A stretch of DNA of 51,164 nt from Modicisalibacter coralii (GCF_004117855.1 NZ_QWBW01000009.1:1-51164), one strand, 5' to 3'; counted from the first letter of the stretch, positions 24,856 to 36,692 are shown. Notes: generated from the letters alone by a model not told the origin. Numbers and translations: made by a program.

Positions 24856-24911
24856 GCGATGGCTTCCTCTCGATGGCAATCCGCCAATATCGGGACTTTA
24901 TCCCCTTAAAG

Positions 24912-26795
24912 TCATCGCCGCTCAAACTCTGGCCAGCGGCGGTAATACGGTGTCGCGGTGCCACGCCACGCGAGCCCTTGATACGTGCAAACCGCCTCGC
25001 CCTGGGCGAGCTGCTGGAGTTGGTGGGGCCAGATGATCGGCTCACGCTCCAGGGACTGACTGTGCGTGTACGTGTACTCGGAGCTGAGGAAACCGGGGTC
25101 TTCACTGGCACTGACCGCTTCGATCAAGCGGTCCACGCTGCCGATCTTGTCGCTCACCCACTGGGCCGTGCCATTGTCATTGAGGCGGAACACCAGGTGG
25201 AGGTCGCAGGCCCCCATGATGATATTCGGCCCCTCGTCGTTTTTCGTCCCATACGGCTGCATCTGCTCCCGGCTCTGCCAATACAACCATGTCGGCAGCT
25301 CGCGGGACCGGATGGTGTTCAGCTTCTGCACGAGTCCCGCCACCTGGGGCACGTTGCCGATCTCATCGAGCAACAACAGCACCGGCGCCCGGTTGGTGTG
25401 CTCGATCAGATAGCGCAGGACGTGGCCCATCATCACCGAGAACAGTCGGGCCGTGGTCTGCTGCTGGGACTCCTCGAATTGCAGGAACAGCCCCACGCGG
25501 CCCCGGCAGAGGTCGGCCAGTGTGAAATCCGACGCCGCCAGGGCCTCGCGGATCGCCGGGAAGCGCAGGAAACGGAGATTCGACTGGAAGGTCGCAAAGA
25601 TCGAGCCCATCAGGCGCTCATTGTTGGCCATGATGCGCAGTCCGTTGGCCAGGTCGCGGGCGTCCGGCGACGGACTAGCGGCCAGCTCGCGCAGCAGCTC
25701 CCGGTGATCGCTGAATTGCGCAACATAGTCCCGCAGACTCGGCAGCGAAGCCCCGCCCGCAGCGTCGCGCAGGTGGCAGATGAGCGCGTCCAGGAGGTCG
25801 CGAGCCGACTCGATGAACACCGACTGTTCAGCATCATCTGTCGGCGGCACCAGGGCCGACGCCAGCTCGCCCACGGCTTCGGGGCTCTCCAGGTCATCGA
25901 GGGGGTTGTAACCCTCTCCACTCTGAGCCGTAGGGTTGAACGCCAGCAGGCGATAGCCCTTGGCCTCCAGGCGCTCGCGGACGATCTCGAGGATTTCGGG
26001 CTTGATGTCGTTGACGACGAACGAGCGGCCCGACTCGGCCCAGTCCAGCAGCTGAGCGACCAGGAAGGCCGTTTTGCCGGTGCCAGGCGGACCGATGACG
26101 CAGGCGCGGTCCTGGGTGCCGATATGCAGCGGCTGTCCTCCCACTTCGCCGGCGAGCACACCACCCGGCTGTGAGCGCCCCTGCACTGTTCGATGGATGG
26201 CGGGGTCAGCCAGCAGGTCCGGGCGATGCTTCTCCACCGAAGGTGTCGTGTCCCGAAGCCGCAGGAAAGCAGCGATCCCAGCCCCTACCAGGCCCACGAC
26301 GATCACCAGCTGCACCAGCACGATGATGCCCCCACCAACACTGCGCACCAGGTCATACCAGGGCACGACAATAGCCGCCCACCACATGGCGACGATGGCG
26401 ACGGGAGCCAAGAGCACCCAGCGCCGCGGGTCCGAGTCCGAATGGCGACGCTGCCACCAGGTCTGAGCACCCAGCAGCACCGCCACGGGCAGCAATACCG
26501 ACCACAGCACTTGACCCGGATCGGCCGCCAGCGTTGTCATCGCATCGCCCCCGGTCAACAGGATCACCCCCAGCACCAAGGCGAACGCCTGAGCTGAGTA
26601 AATCAGCCCCCGCACCCCCTGGCTCCGAGGCGAAGGCAGCCAGCCTGGCGCCGGCACGTACCGTCCCCCTCCGACCAAGGTGCGGCCGAGCGTCCTCAGC
26701 GGGGCCAATAGCGACGCCACGATTTTGCGGGCGCGGCGCCAGTGCTCGCCGGCCTTTTGGCCTTCTTGGTGCCAAGAGTTCTCGCGCTCATCCAT
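24912..26795 (-). CDS. Type IV coupling protein (TraG/TraD/VirD4-like ATPase)
   Basis: The 627-residue protein has about four transmembrane helices (62-82, 95-112, 125-147, 153-178) and a cytoplasmic ATPase domain. Walker A is GPPGTGKT (235-242) and Walker B is LLLLDEIGN (473-481). A motif near the C-terminus (FRLNDNGTAQWVSDKIG) matches the TraD/TraG DNA-transfer family. In conjugative plasmids this ATPase hands the relaxase-DNA complex to the type IV secretion channel. Here no relaxase or secretion genes accompany it, so it is an orphan, possibly able to serve a helper plasmid. The start at 26795 follows GGGAGA. Confidence 0.85.
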   Translation of the reverse strand: MDERENSWHQEGQKAGEHWRRARKIVASLLAPLRTLGRTLVGGGRYVPAPGWLPSPRSQGVRGLIYSAQAFALVLGVILLTGGDAMTTLAADPGQVLWSVLLPVAVLLGAQTWWQRRHSDSDPRRWVLLAPVAIVAMWWAAIVVPWYDLVRSVGGGIIVLVQLVIVVGLVGAGIAAFLRLRDTTPSVEKHRPDLLADPAIHRTVQGRSQPGGVLAGEVGGQPLHIGTQDRACVIGPPGTGKTAFLVAQLLDWAESGRSFVVNDIKPEILEIVRERLEAKGYRLLAFNPTAQSGEGYNPLDDLESPEAVGELASALVPPTDDAEQSVFIESARDLLDALICHLRDAAGGASLPSLRDYVAQFSDHRELLRELAASPSPDARDLANGLRIMANNERLMGSIFATFQSNLRFLRFPAIREALAASDFTLADLCRGRVGLFLQFEESQQQTTARLFSVMMGHVLRYLIEHTNRAPVLLLLDEIGNVPQVAGLVQKLNTIRSRELPTWLYWQSREQMQPYGTKNDEGPNIIMGACDLHLVFRLNDNGTAQWVSDKIGSVDRLIEAVSASEDPGFLSSEYTYTHSQSLEREPIIWPHQLQQLAQGEAVCTYQGLAWRGTATPYYRRWPEFERR

Positions 26796-26890
26796 GCGGC
26801 AGTTCTCCCTGTCGTCATCCTCCCCCGAACAGGGCAGACACGCCCCGCTGAGGGTTCAGCAATGTGCCGATTATTCAGTCAAGATAAAGG

Positions 26891-26961
26891 CGCGTAAACT
26901 CCGCTTTTTCGGCCGATTTTGCCTTGTCTTGCCTTCGCTCGCCTAATTTGTAAACACCCTC

Positions 26962-26966
<5 letters not shown>
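26891..26966 (-). repeat. Right half of the MITE-like element, abutting valS
   Basis: Read on the minus strand it begins GAGGGTGTTTACAAA and has AAAATCGGCC after the same 26-base spacing as the left half. It reaches into the valS stop codon (26962-26964). Joining left and right halves at the shared CGCGTAA would rebuild one element of about 160 bp with inverted ends. Confidence 0.7.
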
Positions 26967-29802
<2,836 letters not shown>

Positions 29803-29893
29803 GAGCGCTCTGCCTGACGGTGCCGGGTCGATCGCGGGCGTCGCGCATGTCGCGGCGCGCTGGCGATCGAAGGCGTGAGGAAAAATGGGCCCG

Positions 29894-29899
29894 ATTATA
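29894..29899 (-). promoter_or_regulatory. Candidate valS promoter (-10 box)
   Basis: On the minus strand a perfect TATAAT lies about 90 bp before the valS start, with a weak TTTATG 17 bp further upstream as -35. The rest of the 382-bp gap (29803-30184) shows no gene, repeat or clear terminator for holC. Confidence 0.45.
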
Positions 29900-30184
29900 G
29901 CGTTAGGAAAACACTGCATAAATGGCTGTGCGGGCAAATCACTTCGTTGTGCGGTGCTGGCGCGCCAGCCCGGTCGGAATCCTCACCTATACCCCATAGG
30001 CTCCGGTTCCTGTGCTCCGTACGCCTCGTGCTGTACGCCGCTCGCCGATTTATTCAGCGCTTCCTGAGCGACCGCGAACGTCATGGGCGGACGGGGCTGG
30101 CCTGGGGGCGATAGGGATAATGACCCCGGCGGTTTACGCGAAAAGTTGCCGACGTCCCTTGTCATGCCAGATGTCAGTCCTGGC

Positions 30185-30625
30185 TCAGAGCTTGTGGGCC
30201 TTGACCGGGTAGCCGCGCTGCTTGTAGGTCTGCCAGCAGTCGCGCTTGGCCTCGAGTACCGCCTGGTGCTGGTTGATGATCTCGGCGACCCGCTCGAAGC
30301 GCGAGAACCACTCGGGGATGCCGTCGTGCAGGTTGAGCAGGGCTTCGATGGGCGGGCTGTCGGTCCCCGGGTCCGGGGGCGCTTCCCAGCCCAGGGTCAC
30401 CGGCGGTGTGGGTGAGACGCCGTCGGCGAGCAGGCCGTGGGGCAGATAGCTCTCGGGCTTGAAGGTCCACAGGCGCTCGTCCATGTCGCGGGCCATGGCT
30501 TCGTCGCGGGTATGGACGTGCAGCCGGTAGCCCTTGCGATGGATGGTCTCGGCCAGCCGGCAGGCGAAGTCGAGGCGCGCCTCGAGCGTGGTGTCGGGGA
30601 GGATGTAGAAATCGACGTGGGTCAC
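30185..30625 (-). CDS. holC: DNA polymerase III subunit chi
   Basis: This 146-residue protein matches HolC: THVDFYIL, RLAETIHRKGYRLHVHT, LWTFKPESYLPHGL and RFERVAEIINQ are family blocks. Chi pairs with psi in the clamp loader and contacts single-strand-binding protein at the replication fork. The start is GTG at 30625. In many gammaproteobacteria the order is pepA-holC-valS; here an aminotransferase and repeats separate pepA from holC. The heptamer tandem repeat begins 16 bases upstream of the start, inside the likely leader or promoter. Confidence 0.93.
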   Translation of the reverse strand: MTHVDFYILPDTTLEARLDFACRLAETIHRKGYRLHVHTRDEAMARDMDERLWTFKPESYLPHGLLADGVSPTPPVTLGWEAPPDPGTDSPPIEALLNLHDGIPEWFSRFERVAEIINQHQAVLEAKRDCWQTYKQRGYPVKAHKL

Positions 30626-30640
30626 GGTCAGGACCTGATA

Positions 30641-30692
30641 ACGGGCTACGGGCTACGGGCTACGGGCTACGGGCTACGGGCTACGGGCTACG
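30641..30692. repeat. Heptamer tandem repeat (ACGGGCT), 7.4 copies
   Basis: Fifty-two bases are made of perfect ACGGGCT units (minus strand: AGCCCGT), 16 bases upstream of the holC start. The copy number of such perfect short repeats can change by slippage; each step would move upstream sequences by 7 bp. Confidence 0.9.
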
Positions 30693-30736
30693 CGGAGCCC
30701 GTGGTCAGTGTCCACGCCCCCCAAGACCGAGGAGCC

Positions 30737-30800
30737 GTGGGAGCGAATTCATTCGCGACAGAAATGGCTAAATTTCATCGGGAACGAGTTCCCTCCCACA
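30737..30800. repeat. REP/BIME-like inverted repeat
   Basis: GTGGGAGCGAATTCATTCGC at the left and GAGTTCCCTCCCAC at the right form an inverted pair about 64 bp long, just after the aminotransferase stop. The head sequence resembles Pseudomonas-type REP elements, which often sit at transcript ends. Confidence 0.6.
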
Positions 30801-30821
30801 AAAGCCTTCGATCTTGATGAC

Positions 30822-31919
30822 TTAGGCCAGCCGGGTAAGCCAGCCACGCTTGTCCTCGGCGCGGCCGTACTGCAGGTCGAGCAGCCGGGTGCGCAGGCGC
30901 TTGGCGTATTCGCCGCCGTTGTCGCCGGTCAGCCGCAGGCGTTCGTCGTCGCTGACCAGTTCGCCGACCGGGGTGACCACCGCGGCGGTGCCGCAGGCGA
31001 AGACCTCGGCCAGCTCGCCGGACGCGGCGCCTTGGCGCCACTCGTCGATGCTGATGTGGCGCTCCTCCGGGGTCAGGCCCTCCTCGCGGGCGAGCTCGAT
31101 GATCGAATCGCGGGTCACGCCCTCGAGGATGGTGCCGGTCAGTTCGGGGGTGACGATGCGCCCGTCCTTGAAGACGAAGAACAGGTTCATGCCGCCGAGC
31201 TCCTCGATCCAGCGGTTCTCGACCGCGTCGAGGAAGGCCACCTGGTCGCAGCCGTGGGCCTCGGCTTCCTTCTGGGCGGCCAGCGAGGCGGCGTAGTTGC
31301 CACCGCACTTGGCGTAGCCGGTGCCCCCCGGCGCGGCGCGCTTGTAGTTCGATGACAGCCAGATCGAGACCGGCTTGACGCCGCCCTTGAAGTAGGCCGC
31401 CGCGGGGGAGGCGATCACGTAGTAGTCGACCTCCTTGGACGGGCGCACGCCGAGGAAGGTCTCGCTGGCGATCATGAACGGGCGCAGGTAGAGGCTGGTC
31501 TCCTCGCCATCCCGCGGGGTCGGGACCCAGGCGCTGTCCTGGGCGAGCAGTGCCTTCAGCGAGCCGATGAAGTCCTCGTCGGAGAGTTCGGGCAGTGCCA
31601 GACGGCGTGCCGAGGCGCGAAAGCGCGCGGCGTTCTTCTCGGGGCGGAAGGTCCACACCGACCCGTCGGCGTGACGGTAGGCCTTGATGCCTTCGAAGAT
31701 CTCCTGGCCGTAGTGCAGTACCGCGGCGGCCGGGTCGAGGGTCAGCGGCCCGTACGGGCGGACTTCGCGACCGTGCCAGCCGGCATCCGGCGTCCAGCGG
31801 ATGTGGGCCATGTGATCCGTGAAATGGCGGCCGAAACCGGCGTTGCCGAGAATCTGTTCGCGGATGGCGGGATCCGTGGGATGGGCGGTCGGCCGGACAT
31901 CGAAGCCTGAAGTGGTCAC
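30822..31919 (-). CDS. ilvE: Branched-chain amino acid aminotransferase (class IV, type II)
   Basis: The start is taken at the GTG at 31919 (ribosome site GGAGAC), giving 365 residues. This PLP enzyme transfers amino groups between leucine, isoleucine or valine and 2-oxoglutarate. GGTGYAKCGGNYAAS carries the PLP lysine, EIFEGIKAYR and YLRPFMIASE the substrate and phosphate sites, and the C-terminal FACGTAAVVTPVG is a type II (eukaryote-like) BCAT block. It lies between pepA and holC on the same strand, an insertion in an otherwise common gene order. The frame is open back to 32000, but that part lacks family similarity. Confidence 0.92.
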   Translation of the reverse strand: MTTSGFDVRPTAHPTDPAIREQILGNAGFGRHFTDHMAHIRWTPDAGWHGREVRPYGPLTLDPAAAVLHYGQEIFEGIKAYRHADGSVWTFRPEKNAARFRASARRLALPELSDEDFIGSLKALLAQDSAWVPTPRDGEETSLYLRPFMIASETFLGVRPSKEVDYYVIASPAAAYFKGGVKPVSIWLSSNYKRAAPGGTGYAKCGGNYAASLAAQKEAEAHGCDQVAFLDAVENRWIEELGGMNLFFVFKDGRIVTPELTGTILEGVTRDSIIELAREEGLTPEERHISIDEWRQGAASGELAEVFACGTAAVVTPVGELVSDDERLRLTGDNGGEYAKRLRTRLLDLQYGRAEDKRGWLTRLA

Positions 31920-32155
31920 CGGGAGTCTCCGTAGCTGATAGGCGGTCGGCGCACAGTGGGTCCGACTCGTCGTTAGACGTCGTTCGTTTCGCGCGGACAC
32001 CGCTCGAGACTGGCCGGGGAGGGCCGGACGGGCGGTGCCGGGGGTTGTGTCGAGAATGACACAAACGCCACGGGCCGGGAAAGCCCGGCCCGTGAATCGT
32101 CGACTTTTCGCACAACCCCTAAGACGTTAGCATGCAAATGGCTGCTTGCGAAGCC

Positions 32156-33673
32156 TCAGGCGTCGTCGGTCGCCACCACCTCGGCCTCGCGATCCAGCAG
32201 GTACTGGGTCAGCAGGCCCACCGGACGGCCGCTGGCCCCCTTCTCCTTGCCGCTGGTCCAGGCGGTACCGGCGATGTCCAGGTGCGCCCAGGGGAAGGTA
32301 TCGGCGAAGCGCGACAGGTAGCAGGCCGCGGTGATCGACCCCGCCGGGCGGCCGCCGATGTTGGCCAGATCGGCGAAGTTGGAGTCGAGCTGGCTCTGGT
32401 AGTCGTCCCACAACGGCATGTGCCAGGCGCGGTCCCAGGCGGTCTCGCCGGCGTCGAGCAGGTCGAGGGCGAGGTCGTCGTCGTTGGCGAACAGCGCGCT
32501 GGCGTGATGGCCGAGGGCGATGATGCAGGCCCCGGTGAGCGTGGCGATGTCGACCACACTGGCCGGCTGGTAGCGCTCGGCGTAGGTCAGGGCGTCGCAC
32601 AGTGCCAGGCGACCCTCGGCGTCGGTGTTGAGTATCTCGACGGTGAGCCCCTTGAGGGTCTTGATGATGTCGCCGGGCTTGGTGGCGTGGCCGTCGGGCA
32701 TGTTCTCGGCGCTGGCGACGATCGCCACCATGTTGATGCGGGGCTTGAGGCCGAGCACCGACTTGACGGTACCGAACACGCTGGCGGCGCCGCACATGTC
32801 GAACTTCATCTCGTCCATCTCGGCGCCGGGCTTGAGCGAGATGCCGCCGGTGTCGAAGGTGATGCCCTTGCCCACCAGCACGTGCGGGGCCTCGTCAGGG
32901 TCCTCGGCGCCCTGATAGCGCATCACGATCAGCCGCGAGGGCTCGGCGCTGCCGCGACCCACCGAGAGCAGGGTGTTGGCGCCCAGGGCCTCGAGCGCTT
33001 CCTCGTCGAGGATCTCCACGCTCAGCGCACCGCCGGAATCGCGACCGAGCTCCTCGGCCTGGGCGGCCAGATAGCTGGGCGTGCAGACATTGCCCGGCAG
33101 GTTGCCCAGGGTGCGCGCGTAGTTGACGCCATCGCCGACCGCCTGGCCGACCCGTGCGCCGCGCTCGCTGGCCTCGGCGTCGCCGGCTTCGCTGACCAGC
33201 TGGCTGACCTTGGCCAGGCGCGGCGCCGGGGCGGGCTCGGACTTGAACTCGGTGAAGCGATAGACCGCACGCAGCGCCGCCTCGGCGGTCATACGGGCCT
33301 TCCAGTCGGCGCCACGGTCGGGAACCGGCACGTCGTTGAAGGCGGTCACCGCCTCGTCGATGGGCAGCTTGGCCAGGGCGTTGAAGGTGGCGTCGAGGGC
33401 CTTGCGGAAATTGCCTTCGTTGCACTTGGCGCGCTCGCCCAGCCCGACCAGCAGCAGGCGCTCGCCAGCCAGCCCCGGGGCGAACGGGACCAGTTGCACG
33501 TTGCCGAGCCCGGCATCGAAGTCGCCGCGCTCGATCAGCTGGCCGATCAGGCGTTCGCTGGCATCGTCGAGCTTGGCGGCCACCGGGAGCAGGTCACCAT
33601 CCTTGAACACCGGGATCACGAAGCAGGCCGTTTCGACCTTGGCCGGATTGACGGTGAGAACGGGAAATTCCAT
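32156..33673 (-). CDS. pepA: Leucyl aminopeptidase (M17)
   Basis: The 505-residue protein (start at 33673, MEFPVLTVNPAKVETACFVI) is a two-zinc cytosolic aminopeptidase. VGKGITFDTGGISLKPG and NTDAEGRLALCDAL hold the metal ligands and catalytic Lys/Arg of the M17 family. The N-terminal alpha/beta domain (1-160) is present, as in E. coli PepA (503 residues), which also binds DNA as a repressor and Xer-recombination accessory factor. It is divergent from lptF with 265 bp between, the standard order in gammaproteobacteria. Confidence 0.95.
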   Translation of the reverse strand: MEFPVLTVNPAKVETACFVIPVFKDGDLLPVAAKLDDASERLIGQLIERGDFDAGLGNVQLVPFAPGLAGERLLLVGLGERAKCNEGNFRKALDATFNALAKLPIDEAVTAFNDVPVPDRGADWKARMTAEAALRAVYRFTEFKSEPAPAPRLAKVSQLVSEAGDAEASERGARVGQAVGDGVNYARTLGNLPGNVCTPSYLAAQAEELGRDSGGALSVEILDEEALEALGANTLLSVGRGSAEPSRLIVMRYQGAEDPDEAPHVLVGKGITFDTGGISLKPGAEMDEMKFDMCGAASVFGTVKSVLGLKPRINMVAIVASAENMPDGHATKPGDIIKTLKGLTVEILNTDAEGRLALCDALTYAERYQPASVVDIATLTGACIIALGHHASALFANDDDLALDLLDAGETAWDRAWHMPLWDDYQSQLDSNFADLANIGGRPAGSITAACYLSRFADTFPWAHLDIAGTAWTSGKEKGASGRPVGLLTQYLLDREAEVVATDDA

Positions 33674-33938
33674 GGCGTCTCCACAGGACATGAGAGTGGT
33701 CCTCGCGACCGTGCGTCGCTTGGCGAGACAGCGGTCCGGGGAATCTGGATAATGCCGGCATCGAGCGTGGCCGGCTGGCTTTCCAGTGTACGCAAAGCAT
33801 GGCGGCATTGCATGGCACGCAGGCGTCGTCGACGGCCCCAGGCTGCGGCCACTCCGGCGCGGCGTGCTATCGTGAACGCGCCAGGCCCGCCCGCTGCGCC
33901 ACGGAAGGGGGCGCTGACCGGCCCCAGGGAGACCGCTT

Positions 33939-35018
33939 TTGATTATCTTTCGTTACCTGACCCGCGAGATCCTGATCACCATGGCCGCCGTCGCCGGCGT
34001 ACTGCTGCTGGTGATCATGGGCAGTCGTTTCATCCGCTATTTCTCGGACGCCGCCGCCGGCGAGATCCCGGTCAGCATGCTGGGTACCCTGATGCTGCTG
34101 CACATGCCGGGCTTTCTCGAACTGATCCTGCCGCTGGCGTTCTTCCTGGGCATTCTGCTCGCCTACGGCCAGCTATATCTCAACAGCGAGATCACCGTGC
34201 TCGTCGCCTGCGGGGTCGGCCCCAATCGGCTGCTCAAGGTGACCATGCTGCCGGCGCTGGTGGTCACCGTGCTGGTCGCGACTTGCAGCCTGTGGCTGAC
34301 CCCGTCCGGCAAGCGTCAGAACGACACCCTGATCGCCGAGCAGGAGAGCCGGCTGGATTTCTCGGCCCTGCAGCCCGGGCGCTTTCAGGATTTCGGCGAC
34401 GGGCGCACCGCCTACACCGAATCGCTCAACGACGACAAGACGCGCATGCAGGAGGTGTTCATCAGCGAGCGCCAGCGGCGCGATGACGGCGGGCCGGAGA
34501 CCGTGGTGACCCGCGCCGAGGGCGGCTACCAGACCGTCGATCCCGAGACGGGCAGCCGCTTTCTGGTGCTCAACGACGGGCAACGCTACGGCGTCGACCC
34601 GGGGCGCAACGTCGCCGAGCGGCTCGTGTTCGGGACCTATGCGGTGCGCCTGTCGCGCGCCGCCGACATGGCCCAGCTCGACGATGCCGAATACCGGCCC
34701 ACCGCCGAGCTGTTCGGACGCGACACCCCCGAGGCGATGGCGCAACTGCAGTGGCGCTTCAGCATGCCGCTGATGATCCCCATCCTGACCCTGCTGGCGT
34801 TTCCGCTGTCGCGGGTCAACCCGCGCCAGGGGCGCTTCGCCAAGCTGTTGCCGGCGATCTTCCTGCACATCAGCTACTTGAGCCTGCTGCTCGCCGCGCT
34901 CGACGCCATCGGTCGCGGTGCCCTGGCGCCGGCGATCGGCATGTGGCCGATTCACCTCGGCTACCTGCTGCTGGGGCTGTGGCTGACCCGACGTTCGCAA
35001 CTGGTGGGGGGCCGCTGA
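33939..35018 (+). CDS. lptF: LPS export ABC transporter permease LptF
   Basis: The 359-residue inner-membrane protein has three N-terminal and three C-terminal helices flanking a periplasmic beta-jellyroll domain (about 130-265). The start MIIFRYLTREILITMAAV, the length (E. coli 366) and the position before lptG identify LptF. With LptG and the LptB2 ATPase it extracts lipopolysaccharide from the inner membrane and passes it to LptC. The start codon is TTG at 33939 after AGGGAGA. It overlaps lptG by one base (TGATG). Confidence 0.95.
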   Translation: MIIFRYLTREILITMAAVAGVLLLVIMGSRFIRYFSDAAAGEIPVSMLGTLMLLHMPGFLELILPLAFFLGILLAYGQLYLNSEITVLVACGVGPNRLLKVTMLPALVVTVLVATCSLWLTPSGKRQNDTLIAEQESRLDFSALQPGRFQDFGDGRTAYTESLNDDKTRMQEVFISERQRRDDGGPETVVTRAEGGYQTVDPETGSRFLVLNDGQRYGVDPGRNVAERLVFGTYAVRLSRAADMAQLDDAEYRPTAELFGRDTPEAMAQLQWRFSMPLMIPILTLLAFPLSRVNPRQGRFAKLLPAIFLHISYLSLLLAALDAIGRGALAPAIGMWPIHLGYLLLGLWLTRRSQLVGGR

Positions 35019-36082
35019 TGTTCGGCGATCGTTTCGACCGTTACCTGGCCCGCAACGTGCTGGCCGCCATCCTGGTGGTCCAGCTGGTGCTGCTGGGCCT
35101 GGACATGGTGATCAGCTTCATCAACGATCTGAGCGACGTCGAGGGGGGCTACACGGCCTTCGACGTGCTGCTCTACCAGGGGCTGCACATGCCCTGGCGC
35201 TTCTATCAGTACGCTCCGGTGGCGGTGCTGATCGGCTCGCTGATCGGCCTGGGCAGCATGGCCTCGAGCAATGAATTGACGGTCATGCGCGCCGCGGGGC
35301 GTTCGCTCACGCGGATCATCTGGGGGGTACTCAAGCCGGTCGCGCTGGTGGTCGTTGCGGTGTTGTTGATCGCCGAATTCGTCAGCCCGCGGACCGAGCA
35401 GTTCGCCCTGGCCTGGCGGCTCGAGCAGATGGAGGGGGCCGGCGCCGTGCTCAGCGAGCGTGGCGGCTGGCAGCGCGAGGGCGACAGTTACTACCGGTTC
35501 GGCGCGATCCGCGCCGACGACACCGTGGTCGACGTGACGCGTTACCGTTTCGAGGGCCACCGGCTGGTCAGTGCCACCCATGCCCGCCGCGCGGTATGGC
35601 AGGACGACCACTGGGTGCTCGAGGACGTCGACGTGACCCGCTTCGACGACGAGGCCACCCACGCCGAGCACAGGGCCAGCGCCACCTGGGACACCCAGCT
35701 CTCTCCGACTCAGCTCAACCGCCTGCTGCGCGACATCGACAGTCAGGCGCCCAGCGAACTCTGGGCCTACGCCCGGTATCTGCACTCCCAGGGCCTCTCG
35801 GCGACCCAGCCGCTGCTCTACTTCTGGCAGAAGATGCTGATGCCGCTGACCATGGCCTCGCTGGTGCTGGTCGCTGCCTCCTTCGTGTTCGGCCCGCTGC
35901 GCACCGTGGCCGCCGGCACCCGGGTGTTCTACGGGGTGATCGTCGGGCTGTCGTTCAAGTACCTCCAGGACCTGCTGGCGCCGGCGTCGACGCTGTTCGG
36001 CTTCTCGCCGGTGTGGGCGGTGCTGGTGCCCACGCTGGCCTGCGTGTTGCTGGGGTTGTATCTGCTGCGACGCAGTGGCTGA
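35018..36082 (+). CDS. lptG: LPS export ABC transporter permease LptG
   Basis: The 354-residue partner of LptF (E. coli 360) has the same topology: three helices (about 15-120), a periplasmic jellyroll (130-265) and three C-terminal helices (275-350). MFGDRFDRYLARNVLAAIL and ASSNELTVMRAAGRSL (the coupling helix that contacts LptB) are diagnostic. It completes the LptB2FG extraction machine. The start at 35018 overlaps the lptF stop, so the two are translationally coupled. The small RDD gene starts immediately after or slightly within its 3' end. Confidence 0.95.
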   Translation: MFGDRFDRYLARNVLAAILVVQLVLLGLDMVISFINDLSDVEGGYTAFDVLLYQGLHMPWRFYQYAPVAVLIGSLIGLGSMASSNELTVMRAAGRSLTRIIWGVLKPVALVVVAVLLIAEFVSPRTEQFALAWRLEQMEGAGAVLSERGGWQREGDSYYRFGAIRADDTVVDVTRYRFEGHRLVSATHARRAVWQDDHWVLEDVDVTRFDDEATHAEHRASATWDTQLSPTQLNRLLRDIDSQAPSELWAYARYLHSQGLSATQPLLYFWQKMLMPLTMASLVLVAASFVFGPLRTVAAGTRVFYGVIVGLSFKYLQDLLAPASTLFGFSPVWAVLVPTLACVLLGLYLLRRSG

Positions 36083-36092
36083 AGACGCCGCC

Positions 36093-36542
36093 ATGCCGCG
36101 TCGTCGCTGCGTGCCGTCCGATGGGCGCCAACCGGCCGGACTGGCGCGACGCCTGGCGGCGATGGGCTACGACACCCTGGTGTTGATCGCGCTGTGGATG
36201 CTGGTGGCGTTCATCGGCGTCGCCGCCAACGGCGGCGAGGCGGTCACGGGACCGTCGTTCCGTCTGATACTGCTGCTGGTTACCTTGCTGTTCTTCATCG
36301 TCTGCTGGCGGCGCGGTGGCATGACGCTGGGCATGCAGGCCTGGCGGTTGCGGCTCGAGACCCGTGACGGGCGCAGGCCGTCCATCGGCCAGTGCCTGAT
36401 TCGCCTGGGGGTCGCCGGGGTGTCGCTGCTGGCTCTGGGGCTCGGCCATGGGTGGGTGCTCATCGACCGCGAGCGGCGCAGCTGGGCGGACATCGCCTCG
36501 CACACCCGTGTGGTGGTGCAGCCACGGCGCCGGCAAGACTGA
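36093..36542 (+). CDS. RDD-family membrane protein
   Basis: The 149-residue protein is taken from the ATG at 36093; a GTG at 36075 inside lptG is an alternative. PAGLARRLAAMGYDTLVLI is the Arg-Asp start of an RDD domain, with hydrophobic segments about 25-45, 60-78 and 110-128 and a conserved GMTLGMQAWRLRLE between the second and third. RDD proteins are inner-membrane proteins of mostly unknown role; some affect sodium or proton exchange. The gene is tightly packed behind lptFG, so it is probably in that operon. Confidence 0.85.
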   Translation: MPRRRCVPSDGRQPAGLARRLAAMGYDTLVLIALWMLVAFIGVAANGGEAVTGPSFRLILLLVTLLFFIVCWRRGGMTLGMQAWRLRLETRDGRRPSIGQCLIRLGVAGVSLLALGLGHGWVLIDRERRSWADIASHTRVVVQPRRRQD

Positions 36543-36644
36543 GCCCGGCGTGTCGGGAAACCTGTCGTGAGGGAGGCTGTCACATTGGGGCGGCTGTAAC
36601 ACTATTGATACGATAGTTTTTGGTGTATCGGGTTGCGGCAACAT

Positions 36645-36665
36645 ATGCGAATCATTTACATTCGA
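36645..36665. promoter_or_regulatory. Probable Fur box upstream of bfd
   Basis: The sequence ATGCGAATCATTTACATTCGA, in either orientation, resembles gammaproteobacterial Fur boxes (AATGATTCGCAT core). It ends 27 bp before the bfd start. bfd is iron-repressed through Fur in related bacteria, so the site fits the gene. Confidence 0.6.
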
Positions 36666-36692
36666 ACTCGCGTTACCAAGCGAGGTGCTCCA

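Noticed and set aside
24834-26174. 446-codon plus-strand frame opposite the coupling protein
   Set aside because: The minus strand carries Walker A and B motifs and membrane helices; the plus frame has no recognisable motif.
22956-26961. Antiviral defence system
   Set aside because: Apart from the toxin-antitoxin pair, no restriction, CBASS, Thoeris, retron or similar genes are present; a plasmid remnant explains the content better.
30641-30692. CRISPR-like array
   Set aside because: The repeats are contiguous 7-mers with no spacers.
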